The position numbers and the translations under genes were made by a program. The notes beneath the pieces are model-generated. The model saw only the letters and a program-made list of their open reading frames with translations, was not told where the DNA came from and did no database searches. DNA of 64,000 nucleotides from Vibrio gazogenes (GTDB lineage Bacteria > Pseudomonadota > Gammaproteobacteria > Enterobacterales > Vibrionaceae), in the NCBI RefSeq assembly GCF_023920225.1, contig NZ_CP092588.1, forward strand, positions 1,116,001-1,180,000, given 5' to 3'. Shown piece by piece: positions 1-9,391 of the stretch. Position 1 is the first letter of the stretch. The number at the start of each line of letters is the position of its first letter.

Positions 1-2
1 TA

Positions 3-647
3 CCCGCGAGCAATGTGTACAAAATTTCAAAACAGGTGCCACTGAAACAGGCCGCATTAGTCGAACCCTATACCATTGCTGCGAATGTATTTGACCGACT
101 CCGTCCATGTGATGGGGATACCATCCTCATCTATGGCGCAGGAGTGATTGGACTGACGTTAGTACAAGTTGCCAAAGTGCTCGGCATTCCATCGATTGTG
201 GTTGATATTGTGGATGAGAAACTTGCCATCGCGAAGCAGCTTGGCGCAGCCCATACTCTCAATTCTAAACAACAAGATGTTGAAGCGGTGATCATGGAAA
301 TGACTCAGGGCGAGGGCGTTCCGTTAATTGCCGATGCAGCATGTATTCCATCTTTAGTTCCCCAAATTTTACGCCTGGCAGCCCCTGCCGGGGCGGTTTG
401 TCTACTCGGATTCTTGTCCGAACCGAGTGAACTGGCACAGATCGAAGTGATTAAGAAAGAACTGACGATTGTGGGCTCTCGGCTGAATAACAAGATGTTT
501 TCGAAAGTAATTCCATGGATTGAAGCCGGTCAACTGAATACGGAAGCCATTGTCAGCCATGAATTTGCATTTGAAAATTTCTCTGCTGCGGTTCATCAAC
601 TTGAAACCTCACCAGAGTCGTCTCGAAAAATCATATTAGCTTTTTAA
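3..647 (+). CDS. Zinc-type alcohol dehydrogenase, C-terminal part (cut by window edge)
   Basis: This is the C-terminal two thirds of a medium-chain dehydrogenase/reductase; the frame is open to the window edge, so the N-terminal zinc-binding catalytic part lies outside. Visible are the QAALVEP segment that precedes the cofactor domain and the Rossmann motif IYGAGVIGLT, followed by an acidic VVDIVDEK stretch suggesting NAD(H) preference. The family oxidises polyols or sugar acids (sorbitol, L-idonate, L-galactonate types). It ends 68 bp before a TRAP transporter on the same strand, which suggests oxidation of the imported substrate. The exact substrate cannot be read. Family call is firm, subfamily open. 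Confidence 0.85.
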   Translation, partial: PASNVYKISKQVPLKQAALVEPYTIAANVFDRLRPCDGDTILIYGAGVIGLTLVQVAKVLGIPSIVVDIVDEKLAIAKQLGAAHTLNSKQQDVEAVIMEMTQGEGVPLIADAACIPSLVPQILRLAAPAGAVCLLGFLSEPSELAQIEVIKKELTIVGSRLNNKMFSKVIPWIEAGQLNTEAIVSHEFAFENFSAAVHQLETSPESSRKIILAF

Positions 648-715
648 CGAAGTACCACCCTACAAATAAACACAACCCTACAAAAACATAAGAATACTGA
701 TAAGAGGCAATAACG

Positions 716-1678
716 ATGAAACGACTTACGCAAGCGTCACTACTCGCGCTTTCCATACTATCCACTGCTGCCATGGCGGCAGACTACACCTTAAAACTCG
801 GTCATGTTGCGAATGAAGCGCATGTCTGGAACAAAGCATTTATACACTTTGCAGACATGGTGGATCAAAAATCAAACGGTCGCCTGAATATTGATATTTA
901 TCCCAACTCGCAATTGGGCTCTGAGCGTGACGTGATTAGCGGCATCCAACTGGGCATCGTTGATATGACGATGAGTGGTGAAACCTTACAAAACTGGGCA
1001 CCGGAAGCGGCATTGCTTGCTGTACCTTATGCGATTCGTGATAGCGAGCATATGGCAAAAGTCGCGAATGGCAAAATCGGGAAAGAGATTGAAAAACAAA
1101 TTACTGAACGGACAGGTTTAGTTCCGATTGCCTGGTTTGAGCGCGGCGCCCGGAACCTGACATCGAATAAACCGGTGAAAGAGCCTGCTGATCTCAAAGG
1201 ACTGACGATTCGTGTCCCTAATGTGCCAATTTTTGTCTCGACATGGAGTGCTTTGGGAGCAAAACCAACACCGATGGCATTTAGTGAAGTGTTTACGGCA
1301 CTCCAACAAGGCACCGTTGACGGCCAAGAAAATCCGTTGTCTTTAATTAAGAGTGCTTCCTTCTTTGAAGTGCAAAAATACGTGAACAAAACGGAGCACG
1401 TTCGTAGCTGGATATACGTATTAATCGGTAAACGACAGCTCGAAAAACTACCGGCTGATTTACAAAAAATCCTGCTAGACAGCGCAGTGGAAATGCAAGC
1501 ATACGAGCACAAATTAGCGACGGAAGCAGAAACAAAACTGGTGGATGAACTCAAAGCGAAAGGCATGAAGTTCATCGATGTCGATCAGGATAAATTCCGT
1601 GCCATTGCGATTCCTGCCGTGAAGAAAAACTTGAAAGGCGATGTCCTCGATCTGTTTGAACAAATTCAACAGCTTTAA
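716..1678 (+). CDS. dctP: TRAP transporter substrate-binding protein, DctP family
   Basis: 320 aa periplasmic solute receptor. A Sec signal peptide (residues 1-21, cleavage probably AMA/AD) is followed by the DctP fold: the start YTLKLGHV, the SGIQLGIVDMT segment and the ligand-carboxylate-binding region KGLTIRVPNVP (conserved Arg), then EVFTALQQGTVDGQENP, a family hallmark. It captures an organic acid and delivers it to the DctQM membrane pair encoded next. It is the first transporter gene of an apparent operon with the upstream dehydrogenase. The ligand is not predictable from sequence; a sugar acid is an inference from the neighbour. Confidence 0.93.
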   Translation: MKRLTQASLLALSILSTAAMAADYTLKLGHVANEAHVWNKAFIHFADMVDQKSNGRLNIDIYPNSQLGSERDVISGIQLGIVDMTMSGETLQNWAPEAALLAVPYAIRDSEHMAKVANGKIGKEIEKQITERTGLVPIAWFERGARNLTSNKPVKEPADLKGLTIRVPNVPIFVSTWSALGAKPTPMAFSEVFTALQQGTVDGQENPLSLIKSASFFEVQKYVNKTEHVRSWIYVLIGKRQLEKLPADLQKILLDSAVEMQAYEHKLATEAETKLVDELKAKGMKFIDVDQDKFRAIAIPAVKKNLKGDVLDLFEQIQQL

Positions 1679-1683
1679 TCCCT

Positions 1684-1707
1684 AGGGGGAAGAATCATCT
1701 TCCCCCT
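1684..1707 (+). other. Intercistronic stem-loop between dctP and dctQ
   Basis: Perfect 10-bp inverted repeat, AGGGGGAAGA and TCTTCCCCCT, around a 4-nt loop, directly after the dctP stop and before the dctQ ribosome-binding site. No T-run follows, so it is more likely an mRNA-stabilising or attenuating hairpin that raises dctP over dctQM expression than a full terminator. Confidence 0.7.
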
Positions 1708-1729
1708 ATCTGTGCAACCGGAGCAGAGT

Positions 1730-2275
1730 ATGGAAGTTATGAATGTGAGTAAAATCAATCAGAAACAAGGGTGCTCGTCAGCGTTAGCCGTGGTTGTTCG
1801 TATTGAATCAATCGCCGATAAGTTATTAGGTTATCTTGCGGCATTAGGCTTAGTCGCATTGAGCAGTGTTGTCCTGTTACAAATCTTTGCCCGATTATTT
1901 TTAGATACGCCCCCGGCATGGACAGAAGAACTGTCTCGCTATCTGTTTATCGGTACGGTCGCAATATCCGTAGGCATTGCTTATAAGCGAGGAGAATTAG
2001 TCTCGGTTGAACTACTTGTGAATGCATTAAGCAACCGTCATGCACATCTATTTAGTGCGTTGGTGGCTGCCATCATCTTTATATTTAGTTGGGTGCTTTA
2101 TCCTGCTGCGGTTCAGTTCGCACAAATCGGAGCGTTTCAACTCTCACCAACCCTGTTTATCCCAATGAGTTATGTTTTTTACTCGACTGTCCTGATACTG
2201 GTCAATTTAATGTTTTTCTCAGCGCTAGGATTTATCCGACATCTCTTGCACTTCTTCAATGCGGAGGCAATGTAA
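1730..2275 (+). CDS. dctQ: TRAP transporter small permease, DctQ family
   Basis: 181 aa from the ATG at 1730, chosen because a GGAG sits 7 nt upstream; an in-frame GTG at 1712 lacks such a site. Four hydrophobic helices are visible (LLGYLAALGLVALSSVVLLQ, the YLFIGTVAISVGIAY region, ALVAAIIFIFSWVLY and the last one VFYSTVLILVNLMFFSALGF). The WTEELSRYLFI motif after helix 1 is typical of DctQ. It forms the membrane complex with DctM. Its stop codon abuts the dctM start, indicating translational coupling. Confidence 0.9.
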   Translation: MEVMNVSKINQKQGCSSALAVVVRIESIADKLLGYLAALGLVALSSVVLLQIFARLFLDTPPAWTEELSRYLFIGTVAISVGIAYKRGELVSVELLVNALSNRHAHLFSALVAAIIFIFSWVLYPAAVQFAQIGAFQLSPTLFIPMSYVFYSTVLILVNLMFFSALGFIRHLLHFFNAEAM

Positions 2276-3553
2276 ATGGAAGTAATCATTCTCTTCGCGA
2301 CCTTTTTCATTTTACTCTTCGTTGGCTTACCGATCGCAATCACCTTGGCACTGGCATCGATGAGTTACCTTTTCTTAATGGACATCCCATATACCGTCAT
2401 TCCGCAAAAGATGTATGCGGGGATGGATAGCTTCGTCTTATTGTGTGTTCCGGGATTCATTCTCGCGGGTAACCTGATGAATCGCGGTAATATTACGGAA
2501 CAGATTATTAATCTGAGTAATGCCATGGTTGGCCATATACGAGGTGGTTTGGGGTTGGCCAATGTAGCCGGTTCGATGCTATTTGGCGGAGTCTCGGGTA
2601 CGGCGGTGGCGGATACGGCCAGCATTGGTGGCGTGATGATTCCCGGCATGTCAAAAGCCGGCTATGACACGCCATTCTCTGCGGCGGTAACGGCAGCGTC
2701 ATCAACAATTGGCCCCATCATTCCGCCGAGCGTACCGATGATTATTGTGGGTACTCTAACGGGGATCTCTGTCGGGCAGATGTTTTTAGCAGGCGCGATT
2801 CCGGGGCTGTTGCTTGGCTTTGGCATGATGATTACGGTCTATATTCTGGCGGTGAAGCGTCACTATCCAAAAGAAGAAAAAGTAACGTTCAAACAGCTAC
2901 TGATTGAAATGAAAAGAAGTAGTTGGGCCGTGTCATTAACGATGCTCATTCTGGTTGGGATTATTGGGGGGTTCTTTACCCCGACCGAAGCTTCGATTGT
3001 GGCTGCCTTTTATGCATTGATCATCGGGTTATACATCTATCGCGGCCTCAAATGGCGTGATGTACCCAGTGTATTGGTTGCAACAGCGGTGACCAGTGCT
3101 TCGCTGTTAATTCTGGTTGGTTTTGCCAATGTATTCGGCTGGATTCTGACTTCAGAGCGCATCCCGCAAATGATCGCCAGCGCGATTCTTAATTTGAGTG
3201 AAAATAAGTTCGTCGTGTTGTTGATTATCAACCTACTGTTGTTACTGGTTGGCTCCTTTATGGAGACCATTGCCGCTTTGATCATCCTGTTCCCGACACT
3301 ATTGGGCGTCGCAACATCAGTGGGCGTCAACCCGGTTCATTTTGGCATTATTGCCGTCCTCAATCTCATGATTGGCCTCTCCACACCACCCGTCGGCGTC
3401 TGCTTGTTTGTTGCATCTTCGATTGGCGGAATATCAATGGAGAAAGTCGCGAAAGCGATTGTGCCATTCTTGATTTGTAACATCATTATTTTGCTGATTG
3501 TGACTTATGTCCCCGCAGTGGCTCTATGGTTACCGGGTATGTTCTACCAATAA
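2276..3553 (+). CDS. dctM: TRAP transporter large permease, DctM family
   Basis: 425 aa, about 12 membrane segments, the usual length of the family. The conserved GGVSGTAVADTASIGGVMIPGM motif region (around residues 100-125), PPSVPMIIVG, GFFTPTEASIVAAFYAL and GLSTPPVGVCLFVASS identify DctM, the sodium-driven transport subunit. The start codon directly follows the dctQ stop. The gene is the last of the operon and is followed by a hairpin shared with the convergent T6SS cluster. Confidence 0.95.
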   Translation: MEVIILFATFFILLFVGLPIAITLALASMSYLFLMDIPYTVIPQKMYAGMDSFVLLCVPGFILAGNLMNRGNITEQIINLSNAMVGHIRGGLGLANVAGSMLFGGVSGTAVADTASIGGVMIPGMSKAGYDTPFSAAVTAASSTIGPIIPPSVPMIIVGTLTGISVGQMFLAGAIPGLLLGFGMMITVYILAVKRHYPKEEKVTFKQLLIEMKRSSWAVSLTMLILVGIIGGFFTPTEASIVAAFYALIIGLYIYRGLKWRDVPSVLVATAVTSASLLILVGFANVFGWILTSERIPQMIASAILNLSENKFVVLLIINLLLLLVGSFMETIAALIILFPTLLGVATSVGVNPVHFGIIAVLNLMIGLSTPPVGVCLFVASSIGGISMEKVAKAIVPFLICNIIILLIVTYVPAVALWLPGMFYQ

Positions 3554-3587
3554 CCCATGGACATGGAGTTTACACTGTAAAACGAGA

Positions 3588-3611
3588 AAAGCCCCTTTCA
3601 TCAGGGGCTTT
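3588..3611. terminator. Bidirectional terminator between dctM and vasL
   Basis: AAAGCCCC pairs with GGGGCTTT around an 8-nt loop. It lies between convergent genes. On the minus strand the stem is followed by TTTTCTCGTTTT, so it fits best as the end of the T6SS operon; on the plus strand the T-run is only three. Confidence 0.75.
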
Positions 3612-3644
3612 CAATCATTCTAACTGATGCCTTTAAAAAGCCAT

Positions 3645-4355
3645 TCAATTGCCAAGTGTCTGCAATAGCCACCAGTACACACCACCACCGGCCAGAGCGC
3701 CCCCTAACACAAACATCAGCGCCAGTTTCCACCAACTGGTGCCCGGTTTGGTAACCTGCACAACCGCCGCAGGGCGGCCGTTTTCGGTAAACTCCCGACG
3801 TTTTAAAGCCACCTGATAACAGGTTTCCAGTCGGTCAATCTGTTCAAAAATAATATAACCGATCGACTCAAAGTCAGCTTTCACACCCGGCCTTTCCGAC
3901 TGAAGCAAATAACTGATGCGATCACAAAGCTGTTCACAACGATAAAGCTCACGCAATATTTCATAACTGGCGCGCAGGTTTTGCAGTTCAATCAACGCTT
4001 GTGCATTGGCCCAATGAAATAACCGCTCAATATATTTATCGCTCTCTTTGATCTCGTCTTTCAGGCTGACCAGACAGCCATACATCAGCTCCAGCCCGTT
4101 GGTGTAGCCGCGTAATCCATCCAGCTTGAGACAAGCAATGCTATAATACACACACATCGCCAAATCCAGTCCGGTGACTTGTGCCAATTGCTCACTGTTC
4201 TGTTTGACCAGTTCCCAATCCGTACCACCGGCAAAGGGAGAACGCTCGCGATAAATCTCTTTCTTGACCGCCTGATACAGGGTGTGATTGTGTAGTTCTT
4301 CTTGTTCGGCTGTGAGTATGAAAGGTGTGTTTTCAATCAATAATCGTGGGGACAT
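3645..4355 (-). CDS. vasL: T6SS accessory protein VasL (VCA0121-like)
   Basis: 236 aa from the ATG at 4355. An upstream in-frame GTG (4406) would place the intercistronic hairpin inside the coding sequence and is less likely. The N-terminus (LLIENTPF...) resembles the ImpA_N start of TssA-type proteins, and one membrane helix lies at the C-terminus (LALMFVLGGALAGGGVYWWLL). It is the last gene of the cluster, after tssM, as in V. cholerae, where vasL is an accessory T6SS gene of the TssA-like family. A role in limiting or anchoring sheath extension is inference from TssA-like proteins. Confidence 0.8.
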   Translation of the reverse strand: MSPRLLIENTPFILTAEQEELHNHTLYQAVKKEIYRERSPFAGGTDWELVKQNSEQLAQVTGLDLAMCVYYSIACLKLDGLRGYTNGLELMYGCLVSLKDEIKESDKYIERLFHWANAQALIELQNLRASYEILRELYRCEQLCDRISYLLQSERPGVKADFESIGYIIFEQIDRLETCYQVALKRREFTENGRPAAVVQVTKPGTSWWKLALMFVLGGALAGGGVYWWLLQTLGN

Positions 4356-4382
4356 GGCGTTCAATTGCCCTAATTCATGCAG

Positions 4383-4402
4383 GGAGTGCCCGCAGGCACT
4401 CC
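4383..4402 (-). other. Intercistronic hairpin between tssM and vasL
   Basis: Perfect 8-bp stem GGAGTGCC/GGCACTCC with a 4-nt loop, 15 bp after the tssM stop and before the vasL start. There is no T-run. It probably modulates read-through or stability of the vasL mRNA. Confidence 0.6.
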
Positions 4403-4417
4403 ACAATGTGTTGAATA

Positions 4418-7400
4418 TTAATACAGGTTACCTGAGAGTTTGAATGATTTAAACAAACGCTGGGTAAACGGATTCATATCGGCTTCAGAGTTAATTCGGT
4501 ACACCATATCACCGCCATCAACCGTAAACTTATAGTCTACCGAGGTGGTACTTGCGGCCAGCACATCACCCGCATCAAGTAAGCGGAAGAATGCCCATGG
4601 TCCCTGAATAATAATACTCCGTGGCGACAGATTCGATTTGGTCGGAATCAGCGTAATTTTCGAGATTGCAGAATCACGCAGTGTATTCGGCCAAATCAAC
4701 TCCACGTTTTCTCTTGAACCATGACTATACGACAAGAACTGTCCGTCAACATTCAGCACACTGCGCCGCTTATTCCCCGTCAAGCGTATCGGTTCAATCG
4801 AGAAGCTCACATCCAGCACACCTTTACGATTGAAGAACGCATCCTGAATTTGTCGTGCCCGTTCAATCTGCTCCAATACTTCAGATTTCACCACACTCTG
4901 ACCGCTTTCTGAGTCAGATAAGCCGACTTTCTCATCAATGAAAATCTTCAACTGATTCTGGTAGAAACTATCCAAAATACCATTCGGGGCAAAGAATTCT
5001 TCAAAGTCAGTCAATGATGCATCTTTGTTCGAGTTTGGATTGAACGGATAGCGATCCGCCAGTTTCTCGCGGAAGACACGGTAAACATCATCATGCCAAC
5101 GCACTTCCAGATATTTCACCGCTTCTTGCTTGATCACATACCAGCTTTCATCCGCCAGTTTGGTCAAGATGCGATCCAACGGTGCCGGTAATCCTGATGC
5201 AACCCGTCTGAGGGTATAAATCGGATCGCCATTGACCAGCTTCATTCTCGCCTTGGTCGCGTTAAGCGCTGCCATCCCCATATCAGGTGATGCCTGAATT
5301 CCTTTCAGGTAGAGCTTCAGTTCATCAATCGAACCCATCACTTCGTTGATATAAGCCGGTTTGTCACCAACCGCGTCCAGCATACCGTTCAGATCGGCGA
5401 ACGGAGTATCAATCATCGACGCCACACGATACTTCGGTGATTTGAGCAGCTCGCTCTGTGCCGCAGAATCATCCGGAATACCGGCGATCATTTTGGTGTT
5501 GGCTTCCAGCGTTCTCAGCAGACGCTGGATTGGCTCAACACTACTGGTGATATTATCCAGTACCGTGACCGCATCGTTGATGTCTTTGAAGTATTTGATA
5601 TCCACTTCTGCCAATGCTGCACGCCAAGTCTTGGTATAGTCCGCCACATAAAGTCCGCGGATTTTATCCCGTAGATCTTGCTTGTCAGCTTCACTGAACT
5701 CAGCAGAACGGTTCTGTCCCAAAACCCAGCCATCGATCAAGGCCAGCTTAGAAACCGATTCAACCTGCGGAATGAAATAGTCTTCAAAACCGCGTTTGGT
5801 CAGCATTTGCGGAATGTATAACCCATCACCGTTCATCACGCGCTCATCAAAGACGAGGTCAAAGATCGGCCCGACCAGATTACGCAGGTTCAGTGACGGG
5901 CCAAGTACCGTCGGTGCATTCAGTTTAAGGTTACGATAGACACGCTGCTTGTTCGGCATCGCATTCAGTTCAGTCTGAACTTTGGCAATGGTCTGATCGT
6001 ATGCACCCATAATTTTATCCGCGTTCGGATCACCGTTTTTCCGGGCTGTCGTCAGATCTGTATGATCCATCGCATAGTCTAAATGCCCCATCAGTTCTTC
6101 CTGAACGGCACGGCGAGCCGGGAACTCTTGCTGCCAGTATTTACCGAAGTAATCCAGCACGATGTCTTTATAACGCCCTTCTTTATCGGTCATCATGCGA
6201 TAAACCCGCAGCGCATCCAGTTTTTCAACTTCGGTGTCCGCTTCATTCATTTTCACGATCACATCAGACAGCAGGATCGGCAGAAAACGGGTTTCCAACA
6301 GGTTCAGGTAGGTCTTTTCAACCATCGGCCCGATGGTGTGACCTTGATACAGCCCCATATCTGAAAAATATTTCGATTTGTTGCGGAAGAAACCGAATTC
6401 CAGCGTGGCCTGACGAATTTTATTCAGTGAGTCGAGCATATCGCGTTGCGATGCCTGATAGATATTTTTCGGCAACTCATTCTTAAACTGATTCACCTTG
6501 GTCAGTACCGCATCCGCATGTTCTACGTTGACCGCATAGTAGCGTTGCCATGCCCCAAACAGTAATAACGATGCGATGGTACAAGTCACACCCGACAACA
6601 TCATCAGACGCCGTTTTCGTTTGGCAACCCGACGGTTATCGGATGCCAGACCTGATTCGGCATAAATAATGTTGCTGAATAACTGCGACGCAAAATAGAC
6701 CGTCGAATTTTTTGCAATTTGCGCCCGGTTGATCGCGTGATCTAAGCCGTAACGACGCGAGGCGGCATCATCAAACGCATTGGTCGGGACGCCTTGCTGA
6801 TAGACCGAGGTAAAGTAAGCCCCCCGAACCACGGCAGATAGCGAATATTGGTCATTGCCCAATGTTTCGCGGAAGAACTGCGTCAGAATGTCTTTCAGCC
6901 CGGAAATTTGTCGGCTGAAACTATAAACGCCATGGCGTTCATCGGCTTCCATCGGAATAGAAACCGCTTTTGGCAACATGTCATTAATCGTTGACATGAA
7001 TTGGAGATAGTCATTTTCGAACTCTTGTAACCAAGCATCTTGGTCATCATTCGGATTGAGCTGGAACGTAAATCCTAATGCTTCTTCTCGTTCTGCTTTG
7101 GAATAGTGTCTGAAAAAAGGTTCAAAGCCATAGAGCAAATCCAGTTTGGTCAGTGCAATATAGACCGGTAACTGAATCGACATGGTTTCCATCAACTCAC
7201 GTAGTCGCGCACGCAGGATACTCGCATAAGCTTTTCGCTCGGATGCTTTAGCTGTCGCCAAATGCGATACGTCCAGCGCCAGTACAATCCCATTCAGCGG
7301 ACGACGGCTGCGGGTACGCTCTAACCATTCAACAAAGTGCTTCCACAAGCGGCGTTCCATTTCACCGTCATTGTCTTCATCACGATTACCTTGCGTCAGC

Positions 7401-7966
7401 AACTCACCGTCGGGGTCAATGACGACCGCCTTATCGCCGATCCACCAGTCGAATGAATAAGGGTTTTCGCTGCGTTGCCCGGAAGCCCGCATGACCGAAG
7501 ACAAAGTAAAGTTCTGTCCGGAGCGGTTAATCAGGCTGGTTTTGCCCGCATTTTCTAACCCGAGCACCAGATACCAGGGGGAAGAATACAGAAAATCGCG
7601 CTTATTCTTCAGGCTCTTACGCATATTGGTAATCACCTGATTCAGCTCAACTTCTTGCCGTTCTTCCATCAGTTTGACCGGGTCTTGACGGAAAATTTCT
7701 TCTTTTTGTTGTTCAGCTTCGTAATTCTGGAGTTTCCGCCACTGCCAGAAACCCCATACCGCGGCCGCCAGCAAGAACACGAGCACACTGGCAAAGATCC
7801 GTGCCGTAATACTCGCTAATGGTTTCGTGTCATAAATCGTGAGCCATGGACCAGCCCACCAAATGGCAATATTAATTAAAATAAAGCTAATGAGCAGTAA
7901 TGCCGGTACCAGTGCTACCATACTCGGCATTAATTTTTTTAGCAGCCCGAAAATCTTTTTCAACAT
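4418..7966 (-). CDS. tssM: T6SS membrane-complex protein TssM (VasK/IcmF)
   Basis: 1182 aa, full length for the family. Two N-terminal membrane helices (about residues 15-40 and 55-77), a cytoplasmic P-loop NTPase domain with Walker A GLENAGKTS (136-144), a third helix at about 455-475 (LMMLSGVTCTIASLLLFGAW), then the large periplasmic IcmF/DUF1215 part. It forms the trans-envelope TssJLM channel with TssJ and TssL. The Walker A is intact, so nucleotide binding is plausible. It lies 17 bp downstream of tssA. Confidence 0.97.
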   Translation of the reverse strand: MLKKIFGLLKKLMPSMVALVPALLLISFILINIAIWWAGPWLTIYDTKPLASITARIFASVLVFLLAAAVWGFWQWRKLQNYEAEQQKEEIFRQDPVKLMEERQEVELNQVITNMRKSLKNKRDFLYSSPWYLVLGLENAGKTSLINRSGQNFTLSSVMRASGQRSENPYSFDWWIGDKAVVIDPDGELLTQGNRDEDNDGEMERRLWKHFVEWLERTRSRRPLNGIVLALDVSHLATAKASERKAYASILRARLRELMETMSIQLPVYIALTKLDLLYGFEPFFRHYSKAEREEALGFTFQLNPNDDQDAWLQEFENDYLQFMSTINDMLPKAVSIPMEADERHGVYSFSRQISGLKDILTQFFRETLGNDQYSLSAVVRGAYFTSVYQQGVPTNAFDDAASRRYGLDHAINRAQIAKNSTVYFASQLFSNIIYAESGLASDNRRVAKRKRRLMMLSGVTCTIASLLLFGAWQRYYAVNVEHADAVLTKVNQFKNELPKNIYQASQRDMLDSLNKIRQATLEFGFFRNKSKYFSDMGLYQGHTIGPMVEKTYLNLLETRFLPILLSDVIVKMNEADTEVEKLDALRVYRMMTDKEGRYKDIVLDYFGKYWQQEFPARRAVQEELMGHLDYAMDHTDLTTARKNGDPNADKIMGAYDQTIAKVQTELNAMPNKQRVYRNLKLNAPTVLGPSLNLRNLVGPIFDLVFDERVMNGDGLYIPQMLTKRGFEDYFIPQVESVSKLALIDGWVLGQNRSAEFSEADKQDLRDKIRGLYVADYTKTWRAALAEVDIKYFKDINDAVTVLDNITSSVEPIQRLLRTLEANTKMIAGIPDDSAAQSELLKSPKYRVASMIDTPFADLNGMLDAVGDKPAYINEVMGSIDELKLYLKGIQASPDMGMAALNATKARMKLVNGDPIYTLRRVASGLPAPLDRILTKLADESWYVIKQEAVKYLEVRWHDDVYRVFREKLADRYPFNPNSNKDASLTDFEEFFAPNGILDSFYQNQLKIFIDEKVGLSDSESGQSVVKSEVLEQIERARQIQDAFFNRKGVLDVSFSIEPIRLTGNKRRSVLNVDGQFLSYSHGSRENVELIWPNTLRDSAISKITLIPTKSNLSPRSIIIQGPWAFFRLLDAGDVLAASTTSVDYKFTVDGGDMVYRINSEADMNPFTQRLFKSFKLSGNLY

Positions 7967-7982
7967 GGACGATATCCTTCGC

Positions 7983-9383
7983 TTACTCTGACGTTGAATA
8001 TTTCTCTAATCGTTGCATGAGTGAGGGTTCCCACTCTGAAACACTTGCTGAACCCGCCTGACGATACAATGTCTGATACTGCTCTTCGGCCATGGCTGAA
8101 AAACCATGATCATTGAGCAGATCAGCAGACATCATCCGCCAATAAAATTTATCTCGGGGTTCGACCGCCTTTTCAAGGCCGCCATTAATCATGGAGAGAG
8201 CGACAGCAATTCCGGCTTCTTTTGCCAAAGTAAATGCTTCCTTACGTTTTTCCTGCCAGCTTCCGACCACCGAAGCCTGCGTGGTCGCCTGCTCCTGCTC
8301 TCCCAGCCATGTATTCACTTCTTCTGAAACAAACGGTTGCCCGCCTTTAAACTTCAGTTCTTTTAACTTGGGTAAACGCTCAAGAAAATAAGCCGCTTCT
8401 TCCCGAATGGCCCGACACCAATCTTTTTTATCCAAAGCCTGAGCAATTTGATAACTCATCATCTGCCCTTCAAACCAATAAGGGGCCATCGTCAGACTCT
8501 GTTCAATCTTGCGCCATAGGGACAAGTCAGGGCTACGCATCAGATCTTGGTAATCTTTGACGCGATCTTGCTGCATCGGCCGCAGCATCGTTTCTCCGTC
8601 CGAATTATGATCCGGCTCGGAAAGAATGCCTGACCACACCGCATGACGCCGCAAGCGAATCGCAAGTCCGATGCCTTGTTCTTGTTCAGCGAGAAACTCA
8701 GACACTTTCAACAATGTCTGTCTGGCCGCCTTATCACTGGAACTGTCAACCGATAAGGGACTGCTGGTTGTTGTGGTTTCCTGCTGTTGTGCTTTCGGCT
8801 TCTGCGCTTTCTGCTCAGCACGCTGACGCTCTTCAGCCAAGCGCATTTTTGAGCGAATGGTGTTTTGAAGACCGGTGAAGTCTTCGGTCACCAGCCCTTT
8901 GGTTTCCACCGCCTGATTGAGGCTATCCAGCGCACTTTCCAGATCGCTCATTAACTCACCGGAAAAACGATTGAAATCCTGTTTTTCGATGACGATGCCA
9001 AAGCGCTGAATGATCTGGCCGAAAAATTTACGCCGTGGTAATGCGCCTCGCGGCCCCGGTGCCGGATAACTCTCTTCCCAGAATAACGAGATAAAATCAG
9101 CCCAGATAAACAGAGACAAATTAAACCGAGCCGGTGTCACTTGATGATGCAAACACTGTAAGAGATAAACCAACAGCTTGATATCTTTCGATTTTTCTTT
9201 GAGTAGTTTTAAAACACTGTGCTCAACTTCATCCCATTGCACACTGGCATGAGAAAGAGAACCGACTTTCATCATCTGATCTTCGACAAAATCAAATAAT
9301 GAATCGTCAATCAACCGTTCACCGACTGGGTTCTCTCCCTCAATCGGTGTGGTAATGCACGGGCGATATTCAGATAGTTCCAT
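7983..9383 (-). CDS. tssA: T6SS protein TssA (VasJ, ImpA-type)
   Basis: 466 aa from the ATG at 9383, eight bases after the vasI stop. The N-terminal ImpA_N domain (SEYRPCITTPIEGENPVG...) and the FIWADFISLFWEESYPAPGPRGALPRRKF segment are diagnostic, followed by a long charged linker and a C-terminal helical domain. TssA proteins organise baseplate and tail-tube/sheath polymerisation. The VasJ class, with an extended C-terminus, corresponds to V. cholerae VCA0119. Confidence 0.93.
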   Translation of the reverse strand: MELSEYRPCITTPIEGENPVGERLIDDSLFDFVEDQMMKVGSLSHASVQWDEVEHSVLKLLKEKSKDIKLLVYLLQCLHHQVTPARFNLSLFIWADFISLFWEESYPAPGPRGALPRRKFFGQIIQRFGIVIEKQDFNRFSGELMSDLESALDSLNQAVETKGLVTEDFTGLQNTIRSKMRLAEERQRAEQKAQKPKAQQQETTTTSSPLSVDSSSDKAARQTLLKVSEFLAEQEQGIGLAIRLRRHAVWSGILSEPDHNSDGETMLRPMQQDRVKDYQDLMRSPDLSLWRKIEQSLTMAPYWFEGQMMSYQIAQALDKKDWCRAIREEAAYFLERLPKLKELKFKGGQPFVSEEVNTWLGEQEQATTQASVVGSWQEKRKEAFTLAKEAGIAVALSMINGGLEKAVEPRDKFYWRMMSADLLNDHGFSAMAEEQYQTLYRQAGSASVSEWEPSLMQRLEKYSTSE

Positions 9384-9391
9384 AATTTCAG

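Noticed and set aside
4356-4406. Longer VasL start at the GTG 4406
   Set aside because: It would place a perfect intercistronic hairpin inside the coding region and adds residues unlike the family start.
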